A DNA stretch of 64,000 nt, from assembly GCF_001297705.1 (NCBI RefSeq), contig NZ_LIRF01000008.1, positions 682,001 to 746,000 of the forward strand. The letters run 5' to 3'. The DNA is from Chryseobacterium sp. ERMR1:04. Lineage in GTDB: Bacteria; Bacteroidota; Bacteroidia; Flavobacteriales; Weeksellaceae. The position numbers and the translations under genes were made by a program. The notes beneath the pieces were generated by a model that searched no databases, was not told the DNA's origin, and saw only the letters and a list, made by a program, of their open reading frames with translations. This document shows, in pieces, positions 24,276-32,268 of the stretch. Numbering within the stretch: the stretch's first letter is position 1; every line of letters starts with the position of its first letter.

Positions 24276-25346
24276 ATGAGCAGAATTTTCCCGGCAGGAG
24301 TTGCCACAGGTCAATTAGTTACTGATATTTTTCAGCATGCTAAAGAAAACAAATATGCATTACCAGCTGTAAACGTAATTGGTTCTAGCAATGTAAATGC
24401 TGTTATGGAAACTGCAGCAAAATTAAACTCTCCTGTTATTATTCAGTTTTCTAACGGTGGAGCTGCATTTAATGCAGGAAAAGGATTAAGCAATGACGGT
24501 CAGAAGGCAGCTATTTTAGGATCTATTGCCGGAGCTAGACATATTCATACTCTTGCAGAAGCTTACGGAGCGACTGTAATTTTACATACAGACCACTGTG
24601 CAAAAAAATTATTGCCTTGGATCGACGGATTATTGGATGCTAGTGAAGAATTTTACAAGCAGACAGGTAAATCTCTTTACTCTTCTCACATGCTAGATCT
24701 TTCTGAAGAATCTTTAGAAGAAAACCTAGAGATCTCTGTTAAGTATTTCGAAAGAATGGCTAAAATGCAGATGACTCTAGAAGTTGAAATTGGTGTTACA
24801 GGAGGGGAAGAAGATGGTGTAGATAACTCTGATGTAGACAACTCTAAATTATATACTCAACCTGAAGATATTGCTTATACTTACGAAAAACTAAAAGCAG
24901 TATCTGATAACTTTACGATTGCAGCAGCATTCGGTAACGTACACGGAGTTTATAAGCCAGGAAACGTAGTTCTTACTCCAAAAATCCTAGACAACTCTCA
25001 GAAATTTGTTGAAGAGAAATTCGGAACTGGTGAAAAACCTGTGAATTTTGTATTCCACGGAGGTTCGGGATCTACTTTAGAAGAGATCAGAGAAGCTATC
25101 GATTATGGTGTAGTTAAAATGAACATTGATACAGATCTTCAATTCGCTTACACAGAAGGAATTAGAGATTTCATGGTTAACAATATCGATTATTTAAGAG
25201 CTCAAATCGGAAATCCTGAAGGAGAAGAAAAACCTAACAAAAAATTCTATGACCCAAGAGGTTGGGTAAGAAAAGGTGAAGAAACTTTCTCTACAAGATT
25301 GGTTAAAGCGTTTGAAGATTTAAATAACGTAAATACTTTAAAATAA
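24276..25346 (+). CDS. fbaA: Class II fructose-bisphosphate aldolase
   Basis: The zinc-dependent aldolase that splits fructose-1,6-bisphosphate into dihydroxyacetone phosphate and glyceraldehyde-3-phosphate, and works in reverse in gluconeogenesis. At 356 residues it matches the class IIA E. coli-type enzyme. Seen in order: LPAVNVIGSSNVNAVMETAA near 29, the zinc ligand region ATVILHTDHCAKKLLPWIDG near 102, LEVEIGVTGGEEDGVDNSD, FGNVHGVYKPGNVVL, NFVFHGGSGSTLEEI and GVVKMNIDTDLQFAY. It is followed by accD after 92 bases that contain a long inverted repeat. Confidence 0.97.
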   Translation: MSRIFPAGVATGQLVTDIFQHAKENKYALPAVNVIGSSNVNAVMETAAKLNSPVIIQFSNGGAAFNAGKGLSNDGQKAAILGSIAGARHIHTLAEAYGATVILHTDHCAKKLLPWIDGLLDASEEFYKQTGKSLYSSHMLDLSEESLEENLEISVKYFERMAKMQMTLEVEIGVTGGEEDGVDNSDVDNSKLYTQPEDIAYTYEKLKAVSDNFTIAAAFGNVHGVYKPGNVVLTPKILDNSQKFVEEKFGTGEKPVNFVFHGGSGSTLEEIREAIDYGVVKMNIDTDLQFAYTEGIRDFMVNNIDYLRAQIGNPEGEEKPNKKFYDPRGWVRKGEETFSTRLVKAFEDLNNVNTLK

Positions 25347-25362
25347 CAATTTGTAAAAAGTG

Positions 25363-25406
25363 AAATGTATAAAGCAGTGAGTACTAACTTACCTCTTTAT
25401 ACATTT
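25363..25406 (+). repeat. Inverted repeat between fbaA and accD
   Basis: A 12-bp arm AAATGTATAAAG (25363-25374) and its exact reverse complement CTTTATACATTT (25395-25406) with a 20-base loop. The downstream T run is short, so this could be a weak terminator or attenuator before accD. Confidence 0.5.
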
Positions 25407-25438
25407 TGCATTCTACATTGTACATTAATACTTATAAA

Positions 25439-26293
25439 ATGGCATTCGACTGGTTTAAAAGAAAAGCAAAAAACATTACGACCTCTACTGATGAAAAAAA
25501 GGATGTTCCCAAAGGTCTTTGGCACCAAACTCCGTCAGGAAAAGTAGTAGAACATGATGAACTGAAGAAAAACAATTATGTTTCTCCTGAAGACGGATTT
25601 CATGTAAGAATAGGAAGTGCAGAATTTTTTGATATCCTTTTTGACGAAGGTAAATTCACTGAACTAGATGCTAATGTTGAAAGTATAGACATCCTAGGCT
25701 TCAAAGATACAAAGCCTTACGCCGATCGTTTAAAAGAAGTAAGAGCAAAAACAAAGCTTACTGATTCTATTAGAAATGGTGTAGGAACTGTAAACGGAAC
25801 TAAAATGGTAGTTTCTTGTATGGATTTCGCTTTTATTGGAGGATCGTTAGGTTCTGTAATGGGTGAAAAGATCAGAAGAGCAATTGATTACTGTATCAAA
25901 AACAAACTTCCCTACATGATCATTTGTCAGTCAGGAGGAGCGAGAATGCAGGAAGCAACCTACTCTTTGATGCAATTGGCTAAAGTACAGGCTAAATTGG
26001 CTCAACTTTCAGAAGCAGGACTTTTATACATCGCATATCTTTGCGACCCTACTTTTGGAGGAATTACAGCTTCTTTCGCAATGACGGCAGACATTATTAT
26101 GGCTGAACCTAAAGCTTTAATTGGCTTTGCAGGACCAAGAGTTATCCGTGAGACCATCGGTAGAGACTTACCGGAAGGTTTCCAAACTTCTGAATTCTTA
26201 CAGGAAAAAGGATTCGTAGATTTCATCGTGAAAAGAACCGAAATTAAAGAAGTAGTAGCTAAGACAGTAAATTTATTAGCAGTACATGCTTAA
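25439..26293 (+). CDS. accD: Acetyl-CoA carboxylase carboxyltransferase subunit beta
   Basis: AccD pairs with AccA to transfer the carboxyl group from carboxybiotin to acetyl-CoA, giving malonyl-CoA for fatty-acid synthesis. About 284 residues from the ATG at 25439. The crotonase-like core is intact: [80 protein letters not shown]. The N-terminal zinc ribbon, with four cysteines in E. coli AccD, is degenerate: the matching region reads [19 protein letters not shown] and YVSPEDGFH with no cysteines. An earlier ATG at 25406 would add 11 residues from an inverted-repeat end, so I used 25439. Confidence 0.95.
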   Translation: MAFDWFKRKAKNITTSTDEKKDVPKGLWHQTPSGKVVEHDELKKNNYVSPEDGFHVRIGSAEFFDILFDEGKFTELDANVESIDILGFKDTKPYADRLKEVRAKTKLTDSIRNGVGTVNGTKMVVSCMDFAFIGGSLGSVMGEKIRRAIDYCIKNKLPYMIICQSGGARMQEATYSLMQLAKVQAKLAQLSEAGLLYIAYLCDPTFGGITASFAMTADIIMAEPKALIGFAGPRVIRETIGRDLPEGFQTSEFLQEKGFVDFIVKRTEIKEVVAKTVNLLAVHA

Positions 26294-26314
26294 AATTTGT
26301 AACAAATACAATAC

Positions 26315-26346
26315 AATCTCTCTCTAATTGGGGAGAGATTTTTATT
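26315..26346 (+). terminator. Terminator after accD, abutting the next start codon
   Basis: AATCTCTC (26315-26322) and GAGAGATT (26333-26340), followed by TTTATTT. The T tract ends one or two bases before the ATG annotated for the next gene. Confidence 0.75.
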
Positions 26347-26347
26347 T

Positions 26348-26860
26348 ATGAGGACTTTTAAAATATTTTTCAATACGATCCGAAGTATGAGCTTTAAAAA
26401 GATCATGCGTCTTTTATCGCTTGTTCTACCCCATCCTCTTTTTTCTTTATTAAGCTTTTATGCCACCATACAAGCTTTCACGATTGCTCAGAACCGCTTT
26501 CCCGAAACAGCATCCAATAATGGGATAGGAAACGCTTTCAGACATTCACTTTGGTGTGCTTTTATCCTGATGTACTGCAGCAAGGTCTCTTCGCCCGAAA
26601 AAGCATTGGATTTCTGCAAAAGAATAACCGACATGCACGAAGAATTATTTCCTAATAAGCCGTTGGAAACCAAAATGGACCTTCATAACAATAAAATAGG
26701 AATGGATTATTTCATGGAATTGTTACCCGGAATCCACCGCCAGTTTTTTGAAAAAAGTTTCTTTGTAGATGCTTTGATTGATAAAATGAAAGACGCAAAA
26801 GTTCTGAAAAACCTGGATGATGATTTTGAGGGATACTTGGTTTATCTTGATGAAAAATAG
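26348..26860 (+). CDS. DUF6973-like protein
   Basis: A 170-residue protein with one hydrophobic segment near the start (LLSLVLPHPLFSLLSFYATI). The core NNGIGNAFRHSLWCAFI (residues 57-73), the later MHEELFPN and METKMDLHNNKIGMDYFMEL region, with conserved His/Asn/Asp residues, match my memory of DUF6973, a metal- or nucleotide-binding-like family of unknown function. The start at 26348 is directly behind a terminator T tract; the in-frame ATG at 26387 (MSFKKIMRLL) is an alternative that would leave room for a leader. Confidence 0.72.
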   Translation: MRTFKIFFNTIRSMSFKKIMRLLSLVLPHPLFSLLSFYATIQAFTIAQNRFPETASNNGIGNAFRHSLWCAFILMYCSKVSSPEKALDFCKRITDMHEELFPNKPLETKMDLHNNKIGMDYFMELLPGIHRQFFEKSFFVDALIDKMKDAKVLKNLDDDFEGYLVYLDEK

Positions 26861-26880
26861 TTTTTATTTAACCATTTAGT

Positions 26881-26990
26881 TTGTCATTCAGAGCGTAACG
26901 AAGTGGAGCGTGGAATCTAAACTTATTTATATTAAAAGTTTTATTTGTTTTATTGAGATTGCTTCGTCGCTTAGCTCCTCGCAATGACAA
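26881..26990. repeat. GTCAT...ATGAC inverted-repeat element, copy 1
   Basis: The left end TTGTCATTCAGAGCGTAACG and the right end CTCGCAATGACAA form inverted ends (TTGTCATT / AATGACAA). The inner arms are GGAATCT and AGATTGCTTCGTCGCTTAGC. It lies between two genes on the same strand. Units of this GTCATT...GAATCT type are widespread dispersed repeats in bacterial intergenic DNA, from memory; no open frame is inside. Confidence 0.6.
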
Positions 26991-27056
26991 AAAGTTCCCG
27001 TCTCTTTTGTAATCTGAAGTTTTTTTGATAAGTTTAACCCATTATAATTTAATCAA

Positions 27057-28460
27057 ATGGTTCTCAGCAGAATTTGGTCGGCTTTTATTATCGTTGCCAT
27101 TGCTATTGCAAGCATAAAGTATATGTCATCAAGTCATTACAAAACCATTTTCAATGATATGGTTGTTGGGAAAGGCGGTGATACAGTGCAAATCGCAACT
27201 CAGAAAATGAGCACGCTCTCTCCTATTATCCGAGACAGTTTGATAAAAAAACAGAATTTCGCTGAAAGTAGAATTCATTACAAGACAGATTCTCTTAAAC
27301 AAGATGTAAAAGTATATCGCGTTCAGGAATCAGATGGCGTTATAGGAACCTCTGAAACTGCCGTAAAAATCTGCATCGGTTTGATAGGAATCATGACCTT
27401 ATTCATGGGATTCATGAGTATCGCAGAAAAAGCAGGCGGAATCAATCTTTTAAGTAGATTAATTCAACCTTTCTTTTCAAAATTATTCCCTGAAATCCCG
27501 AAAAACCACCCTGCTTTCGGGCATATGTTGATGAATTTCAGTGCTAATCTTTTAGGATTGGATAATGCCGCCACGCCATTTGGTTTAAAAGCCATGGAAA
27601 GTCTGCAAACTTTAAATCCAAATAAAGATACCGCGAGTAATTCTCAGATCATGTTCTTATGTCTTCATGCTGGAGGAATGACATTGATTCCGGTTTCTAT
27701 TATCGCCATCAGAGCTTCTATGGGTTCTAAAACACCAACGGATATTTTTCTTCCGTGTATGATTGCCACATTTGCAGCGACTTTAGCAGCTATGATTATT
27801 GTTTCTTTATATCAAAAAATAAATCTTCTTCGCCCTGTAGTTATCGCTTATGTAGGCGGAATTTCAGCGATTATTGGACTTTTGGTGGTATACTTGGTTC
27901 AATTAAGTAAAGACGAATTAGACACTTTTAGCAAAGTTTTAAGCAACGGATTAATACTTTTTATATTCTTAGGAATTGTGCTTGGCGCCCTTTATAAAAA
28001 AATTAATGTTTTTGATGCTTTTATTGAAGGAGCAAAAGAAGGTTTTACGACCTGTGTCAAGATCATTCCTTATTTAGTAGGAATGTTGATTGCAATTTCT
28101 CTTCTAAGAACTTCCGGTGTTTTTGATGTCATTATCGATGGAATGAAATGGGTGGCCTATACTGCTAATTTTGATCCTCGTTTTGTTGATGGGCTTCCAA
28201 CCGCATTAATCAAACCTTTATCCGGTTCCGGAGCCCGTGGAATGATGGTGGATACGATGTCAACTTTCGGAGCAGACAGTTTCCAAGGGAAGCTAGCAGC
28301 AGTTCTTCAGGGAAGCTCAGATACGACCTTTTACGTGATTGCCGTTTATTTCGGAGCTGTAGCCGTGAAGAATACTAGATATACGGTAATTGCTATGCTT
28401 TTGGCAGATTTAGTGGGAGTTATTACTGCGATTGCTTTAGCTTATTTGTTTTTTGCATAA
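27057..28460 (+). CDS. Nucleoside recognition domain protein (SpmA/SpmB-like fusion)
   Basis: A 467-residue polytopic inner-membrane protein. Two Gate/nucleoside-recognition modules are visible, which correspond to SpmA and SpmB fused in one chain: first CIGLIGIMTLFMGFMSIAEK with NFSANLLGLDNAATPFGLKA, then FIEGAKEGFTTCVKIIPYLV with LIKPLSGSGARGMMVDTMST. The repeated GLDNAATPFG and SGSGARG motifs are typical. Between the modules about six more helices occur. Proteins of this family are thought to be transporters or spore-maturation proteins in sporulating species; here the substrate is unknown. About nine to ten transmembrane helices. Confidence 0.87.
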   Translation: MVLSRIWSAFIIVAIAIASIKYMSSSHYKTIFNDMVVGKGGDTVQIATQKMSTLSPIIRDSLIKKQNFAESRIHYKTDSLKQDVKVYRVQESDGVIGTSETAVKICIGLIGIMTLFMGFMSIAEKAGGINLLSRLIQPFFSKLFPEIPKNHPAFGHMLMNFSANLLGLDNAATPFGLKAMESLQTLNPNKDTASNSQIMFLCLHAGGMTLIPVSIIAIRASMGSKTPTDIFLPCMIATFAATLAAMIIVSLYQKINLLRPVVIAYVGGISAIIGLLVVYLVQLSKDELDTFSKVLSNGLILFIFLGIVLGALYKKINVFDAFIEGAKEGFTTCVKIIPYLVGMLIAISLLRTSGVFDVIIDGMKWVAYTANFDPRFVDGLPTALIKPLSGSGARGMMVDTMSTFGADSFQGKLAAVLQGSSDTTFYVIAVYFGAVAVKNTRYTVIAMLLADLVGVITAIALAYLFFA

Positions 28461-28481
28461 AAGTATATTAATTGAAGACAA

Positions 28482-28982
28482 ATGATTAAGTTGAAAAATA
28501 TAAAACTTGGTTTTTTTCTAAAACCGTTGAGCTTATATGAAATAATTTTACTTAGCTTAATCGTACTCATGGAAATTCTCATTCATTATTTGAAATTTAA
28601 TCAAATCCATTTAGAAATTATAAAAATAATGGGTTCAGTAATTTTTATAGCTCTTTGGTGGCTGCCAATTTCAACTCCATTATCAGAAAAATTTAGGAAT
28701 ATTTATTTTTCCTTATTATGGTTAGCAATTTGTACATTATGGCTAACGGTACAAGAAGATTTTACATCCTCTATTTTACCTTTTTTAATTTTTATATTCT
28801 TACAAATCACTCGTTTCATTTTTAAATGGATTTACAAAAAAGAACCAATACCTTTACTCATAGCTAAATCTCTAAATCATAGATACAGTAAATTAGAGAA
28901 CAGAAAATCTGACCAAAATGATGTTGGCTATAGTTTAATTATTTTTGCCATCGGAGGTTCCCTGTCTATTGTAGTTTTTTAA
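28482..28982 (+). CDS. Hypothetical membrane protein
   Basis: A 166-residue protein, very AT-rich, with four hydrophobic helices near 20-40, 50-66, 77-92 and 98-118, plus one at the C-terminus ending GGSLSIVVF. The loop RFIFKWIYKKEPIP is positively charged. No family is recognised. It follows the nucleoside-recognition gene by 21 bases and could share its transcript. Confidence 0.6.
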   Translation: MIKLKNIKLGFFLKPLSLYEIILLSLIVLMEILIHYLKFNQIHLEIIKIMGSVIFIALWWLPISTPLSEKFRNIYFSLLWLAICTLWLTVQEDFTSSILPFLIFIFLQITRFIFKWIYKKEPIPLLIAKSLNHRYSKLENRKSDQNDVGYSLIIFAIGGSLSIVVF

Positions 28983-29023
28983 TAACAAACCATTAATAAT
29001 ATACAACTAATAAAAAGATTATT

Positions 29024-29416
29024 ATGATCACAGATAAAGAATTCACATTACGACTCATACGTCAGTTAACTCAAGCATTAGAAAAACTGATTTTAGATAA
29101 GCCTGAAGAAAGTTTAATGCAGAAAGAATTAGATTTCGAGATGTTAATGAAAGATATTTTCAAGTTTGATTTTGCTACCCTTTCCTCAAAATCAAAAGAA
29201 GAAATCATAGAAATCGTCAATGAAAGACAGGAAAGAGACCACAAAGATTATTACGAAATGCTGGGAAATCTTTTCTATTTTACAGGCAGAGGACAAAAAA
29301 ACAATGACTTTCTAGACAAAGCAAAAACATTCTACGAACTGTATCTTCAAACCAGCGGAATTTTTGCGCTTCCGGTTATCAATAGAATCAACGAAATAAA
29401 AAAAGCACTTGAATAA
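29024..29416 (+). CDS. Hypothetical helical protein
   Basis: A 130-residue soluble, almost all-alpha protein with an opening MITDKEFTLRLIRQLTQALE, a charged middle (KEEIIEIVNERQERDHKDYY) and a final FLDKAKTFYELYLQTSG block resembling a single tetratricopeptide-like helix pair. It may be related to DUF6483-type small proteins, but I am not certain. A terminator hairpin overlaps its last codons. Confidence 0.65.
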   Translation: MITDKEFTLRLIRQLTQALEKLILDKPEESLMQKELDFEMLMKDIFKFDFATLSSKSKEEIIEIVNERQERDHKDYYEMLGNLFYFTGRGQKNNDFLDKAKTFYELYLQTSGIFALPVINRINEIKKALE

Positions 29417-29425
29417 AGTGCTTTT
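29401..29425. terminator. Bidirectional terminator between convergent genes
   Basis: AAAAGCACTT (29401-29410) and AAGTGCTTTT (29416-29425) with a 5-base loop. The left arm lies in the last codons of the upstream gene; the right serves the tonB transcript from the other strand. Confidence 0.8.
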
Positions 29426-29430
29426 ATATG

Positions 29431-30318
29431 TTAGAAACTAATTTTATATGTTCCTGTAGAAGATGTACTTGCTTTTTCAGCTTTTACATATTTCTTGACC
29501 CAGGCCACTGCGTTGGAAGAAATACAGGGATCGGATGTTCCGCTTGATCTTCTTGCAGACACTACATTTCCTGCTTTATCCACGGTATATGCCACAGTGA
29601 TGGTTCCACTGGCGGTACAACTATTACTAGGCTGTGCTCCACCTCTTCCCATCGTTCCAGGAATATATGCAATTAATTTTCTGTCGATTCCTACTTTACT
29701 ATCACCATTTCCGTCACCTCCTAAAGGATCTCCGGAATTTCCTACTCCTTCTCCCGTTCCTTGGCTTCCGGCTTTCGTTCCTCTTCCTTTAATTAAATTT
29801 CCAATGGCGGCGTTTCCTTTTCCGTCTCCATTTCCTGTTTTGGAATTGGCGGTTGCGGCACCTGCCTTTTTGGTATTCTTAGAAGCAGAAGCGCTTGTTG
29901 CTGCTTTCTTATCAGATTTTGTTGTTTCCTCTTTCTTAGGAACCGTAAGTTTTGATTTATTTCCGGTAAGTACCTTCTCCTTAACCTCCGCTTTTTTAAC
30001 CTCTGGTTTAGGTTCTGGTTTTACTACCGTTTTCGTTTCAGGAACAGCAGCTTCAACAGGCTCTGGAGTTACCACTTCTGTAGCTGCAGCTAAACTTCCC
30101 TCTTGATCAGCGGGTTCTTCAACACCTTTCGCATTTCTGTTGTCTCCAAAGTTCACCAACATTGTGGTAATTACCTCATCTGGCTTTTTCTCTAACTCCG
30201 GTTTTAATTTATAAAGAAAAACAAAAAGCAAGATGGCAGACCAAATAAGAATAGAAAGTATCGCACTTTTTATCCTGTCTCTGTTTTGCTCGTTTTTGTC
30301 TGCTGTGTAGCCTCTCAT
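29431..30318 (-). CDS. tonB: TonB-like energy transducer
   Basis: A 295-residue periplasm-spanning protein. A single transmembrane anchor lies near residues 17-38 (SAILSILIWSAILLFVFLYK). A long low-complexity linker rich in Pro, Glu, Lys, Ala and Gly follows, to about residue 205. The C-terminal TonB-like domain is GTITVAYTVDKAGNVVSARR, then SSNAVAWVKKYV. It would pass energy from the ExbB/ExbD motor to outer-membrane receptors, and it is the third gene of exbB-exbD-tonB. The C-terminal fold could alternatively be TolA-like. Confidence 0.82.
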   Translation of the reverse strand: MRGYTADKNEQNRDRIKSAILSILIWSAILLFVFLYKLKPELEKKPDEVITTMLVNFGDNRNAKGVEEPADQEGSLAAATEVVTPEPVEAAVPETKTVVKPEPKPEVKKAEVKEKVLTGNKSKLTVPKKEETTKSDKKAATSASASKNTKKAGAATANSKTGNGDGKGNAAIGNLIKGRGTKAGSQGTGEGVGNSGDPLGGDGNGDSKVGIDRKLIAYIPGTMGRGGAQPSNSCTASGTITVAYTVDKAGNVVSARRSSGTSDPCISSNAVAWVKKYVKAEKASTSSTGTYKISF

Positions 30319-30341
30319 TTTAAAATGATCCTTACCTGTTA

Positions 30342-30740
30342 TTATTTATCTTTAACTGTTGCAATGGCAATATTAAATTTATTCTTTTCAGCAATTTCCA
30401 TGGCGAAAACAACATCTTTATGCATTGTATTTTCATCTGCACGAATGGTAAAAGACTTATTGGTTTGATTGGTTAATTTACTCACAATCACAGACTCCAA
30501 CTGGTCTTTCGTTACAGGATTATCATCCACAAAATAAGATCCATCCGGTTTAATACTTACGACCAAAGGGTTTGGAATATTATCTTCTAATGCTCCCGCT
30601 TTTGGTAGATTTACCTCAATTGCACTTTGGTTGGCAGCGGATGAAGTAATCATAAAGAATATCAGCATCAGCAAGATAACATCGGTCATCGCTGCCAAAC
30701 TGAATTCGGGATTTGCTTTATTTCTTCTCTGAATTTTCAT
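30342..30740 (-). CDS. exbD: ExbD/TolR-family biopolymer transporter
   Basis: A 132-residue protein with an N-terminal anchor, AAMTDVILLMLIFFMITSSA; the Asp in the helix is the conserved proton-path residue of ExbD/TolR. The periplasmic part has VVSIKPDGSYFVDDNPVT and ends FNIAIATVKDK. It works as a subunit of the ExbB-ExbD proton-driven motor. Its gene is 10 bases downstream of exbB and 23 upstream of tonB. Confidence 0.93.
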   Translation of the reverse strand: MKIQRRNKANPEFSLAAMTDVILLMLIFFMITSSAANQSAIEVNLPKAGALEDNIPNPLVVSIKPDGSYFVDDNPVTKDQLESVIVSKLTNQTNKSFTIRADENTMHKDVVFAMEIAEKNKFNIAIATVKDK

Positions 30741-30750
30741 CTGGAAAGAT

Positions 30751-31455
30751 TTATAAAGGTTTGTTGATAAGATCTAAAAATTCGCCAGACATATTCTGAG
30801 CTCTTAGTACAAATTTATCAATCCTTGTTAAAAGAATATTGTAGAAAAAGTTAGCCGGAATTGCTACTGCAAGACCAACCGCCGTTTGTCCCAACGCTGT
30901 ATAAATACCTTCAGACAATGTTTTAGGAGAGAAGGATCCGGATGCTTGAGATAAATTAAAGAACGCAATAATCATCCCGATAACCGTTCCTAAAAGCCCT
31001 AACATCGGAGCAATACTTGGTACCACCGCCAAGAGGTTAAGATTCTTCTCCATATTGGCAACTTCTACCTGAGCCTGTGATTCCATCGCACTTACGATGT
31101 CGGAAACAGGACGTCCCAATCTTGAAATTCCTTTTTCTAAAATTCGTCCTTCAGGAGAGTTTTGTCTTTTACAGTAATCTGCTGCCGATTCTATTTTGCC
31201 TTCTTTAATAAAATCTTCAATATTATCCATAAAATTAGAATCTGTTTTTGAAGTCAGTCTTTTAATAAAGAAAAATCTTTCAAAAAATAGATATACCGAG
31301 AATACACCAAGTGCCAGTACGGTAAACATTACTATTTTAGCGAAAGCCCCTCCGTGGAACATGATCTTCCAAAATGAAAATTCTAAATGGTCTGTTGCAA
31401 CTGCAGGTGCAGTGATTTGTGCAAATAAAATCTGAGTAAGTTCCGTTAACAGCAT
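30751..31455 (-). CDS. exbB: MotA/TolQ/ExbB proton channel
   Basis: A 234-residue integral membrane motor subunit. Hydrophobic helices lie near 35-58 and 130-155 (LLAVVPSIAPMLGLLGTVIG) and 180-205 (TALGQTAVGLAVAIPANFFY); these two blocks are the ExbB/TolQ channel signature. It forms the proton channel with ExbD. First gene of the exbB-exbD-tonB operon, with a minus-strand TACTTTTG promoter box ahead. Confidence 0.93.
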   Translation of the reverse strand: MLLTELTQILFAQITAPAVATDHLEFSFWKIMFHGGAFAKIVMFTVLALGVFSVYLFFERFFFIKRLTSKTDSNFMDNIEDFIKEGKIESAADYCKRQNSPEGRILEKGISRLGRPVSDIVSAMESQAQVEVANMEKNLNLLAVVPSIAPMLGLLGTVIGMIIAFFNLSQASGSFSPKTLSEGIYTALGQTAVGLAVAIPANFFYNILLTRIDKFVLRAQNMSGEFLDLINKPL

Positions 31456-31485
31456 TACTATGAATATTTATAAAGGTTTTAACGA

Positions 31486-31493
31486 CAAAAGTA
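31486..31493 (-). promoter_or_regulatory. exbB operon -7 promoter box
   Basis: Minus-strand TACTTTTG (plus-strand CAAAAGTA), 30 bases before the exbB start. Confidence 0.45.
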
Positions 31494-31633
31494 GTGGAAT
31501 ATTATGAATTGATGTCTTAAAAATTACTTAAAAACACCTTAAATTTTGTTATTGGATATCAATAGCAAATTTCTCTCCAAAAAATATTTTGAAAAGAAAT
31601 CTGATTACAAAACGACTGAGGGAAAGATTAATT

Positions 31634-32095
31634 CTAATCCTCGTCTACTACAATATCATCTTGTTTAAATTCGCATTTGAGCCTAAAAGGAATCGGCGTG
31701 TCCGATCCTGTATAGAAATCATCAATGGTTCCTTTCCAGATCACCTGCAGTACATCTTCATCGTTTTTCTCGAATTGAAGCTCATTATCGTAGATAAAAG
31801 CATCTTCATCGTCGAATAAATCTACTTCTGTGTAGGTTTCCTCATCAGAATCATTGATTTGAATGGTTTTTCCTTCTATTTCCGATGTTTCAATAGGAAA
31901 ATCGAAAACATTAAGCGAAAGCTGTGGAAAATTGTAGTGTAAAGAATCATCATCTACATGATCTAAGCTGTCATCCGTGATGATTTCAACCTCAAGAAAA
32001 TGTTCTTGGTTACTGTAAACCGCCTTACAATAAGTATTTCTAATATTGTATGTTAGCGTTTCTTCCGGATGGTAAATTTTTAAAATCCCTTTCAT
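31634..32095 (-). CDS. Acidic hypothetical protein
   Basis: A 153-residue soluble protein, strongly acidic, with the stretch DDSLDHVDDDSLHYNFPQLS and the closing DDIVVDED. It has beta-rich alternation (VEIITDDSL, LQVIWKGTIDDFYTGS) and no signal peptide or membrane helix. No family is recognised. It stands between the exbB operon and a divergent lipoprotein gene. Confidence 0.65.
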   Translation of the reverse strand: MKGILKIYHPEETLTYNIRNTYCKAVYSNQEHFLEVEIITDDSLDHVDDDSLHYNFPQLSLNVFDFPIETSEIEGKTIQINDSDEETYTEVDLFDDEDAFIYDNELQFEKNDEDVLQVIWKGTIDDFYTGSDTPIPFRLKCEFKQDDIVVDED

Positions 32096-32239
32096 TATTT
32101 CTTAAAAAAGAGCTGTAATATATATGATTGTTAAACGTTATCAGCAAAGATAAAAAATAGATTGAAAGTGGAAAATTTTTTGAAAATTATTTTTCTAAAA
32201 ATCGAGTTTATTAATAATCGGTTTATTTTCAATAATACT

Positions 32240-32247
32240 TACTTTTG
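32240..32247 (+). promoter_or_regulatory. DUF885 lipoprotein -7 promoter box
   Basis: TACTTTTG matches TAnnTTTG, 21 bases before the ATG at 32269. Confidence 0.5.
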
Positions 32248-32268
32248 CTCTCATAAAGATTCTGAAAA

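Noticed and set aside
29495-30106. Long plus-strand open frame (about 200 codons) opposite tonB
   Set aside because: It mirrors the low-complexity Pro/Glu/Lys/Ala linker of TonB on the other strand, where stops are rare by composition. The predicted product is a repetitive Pro/Ala/Leu chain with no domain.
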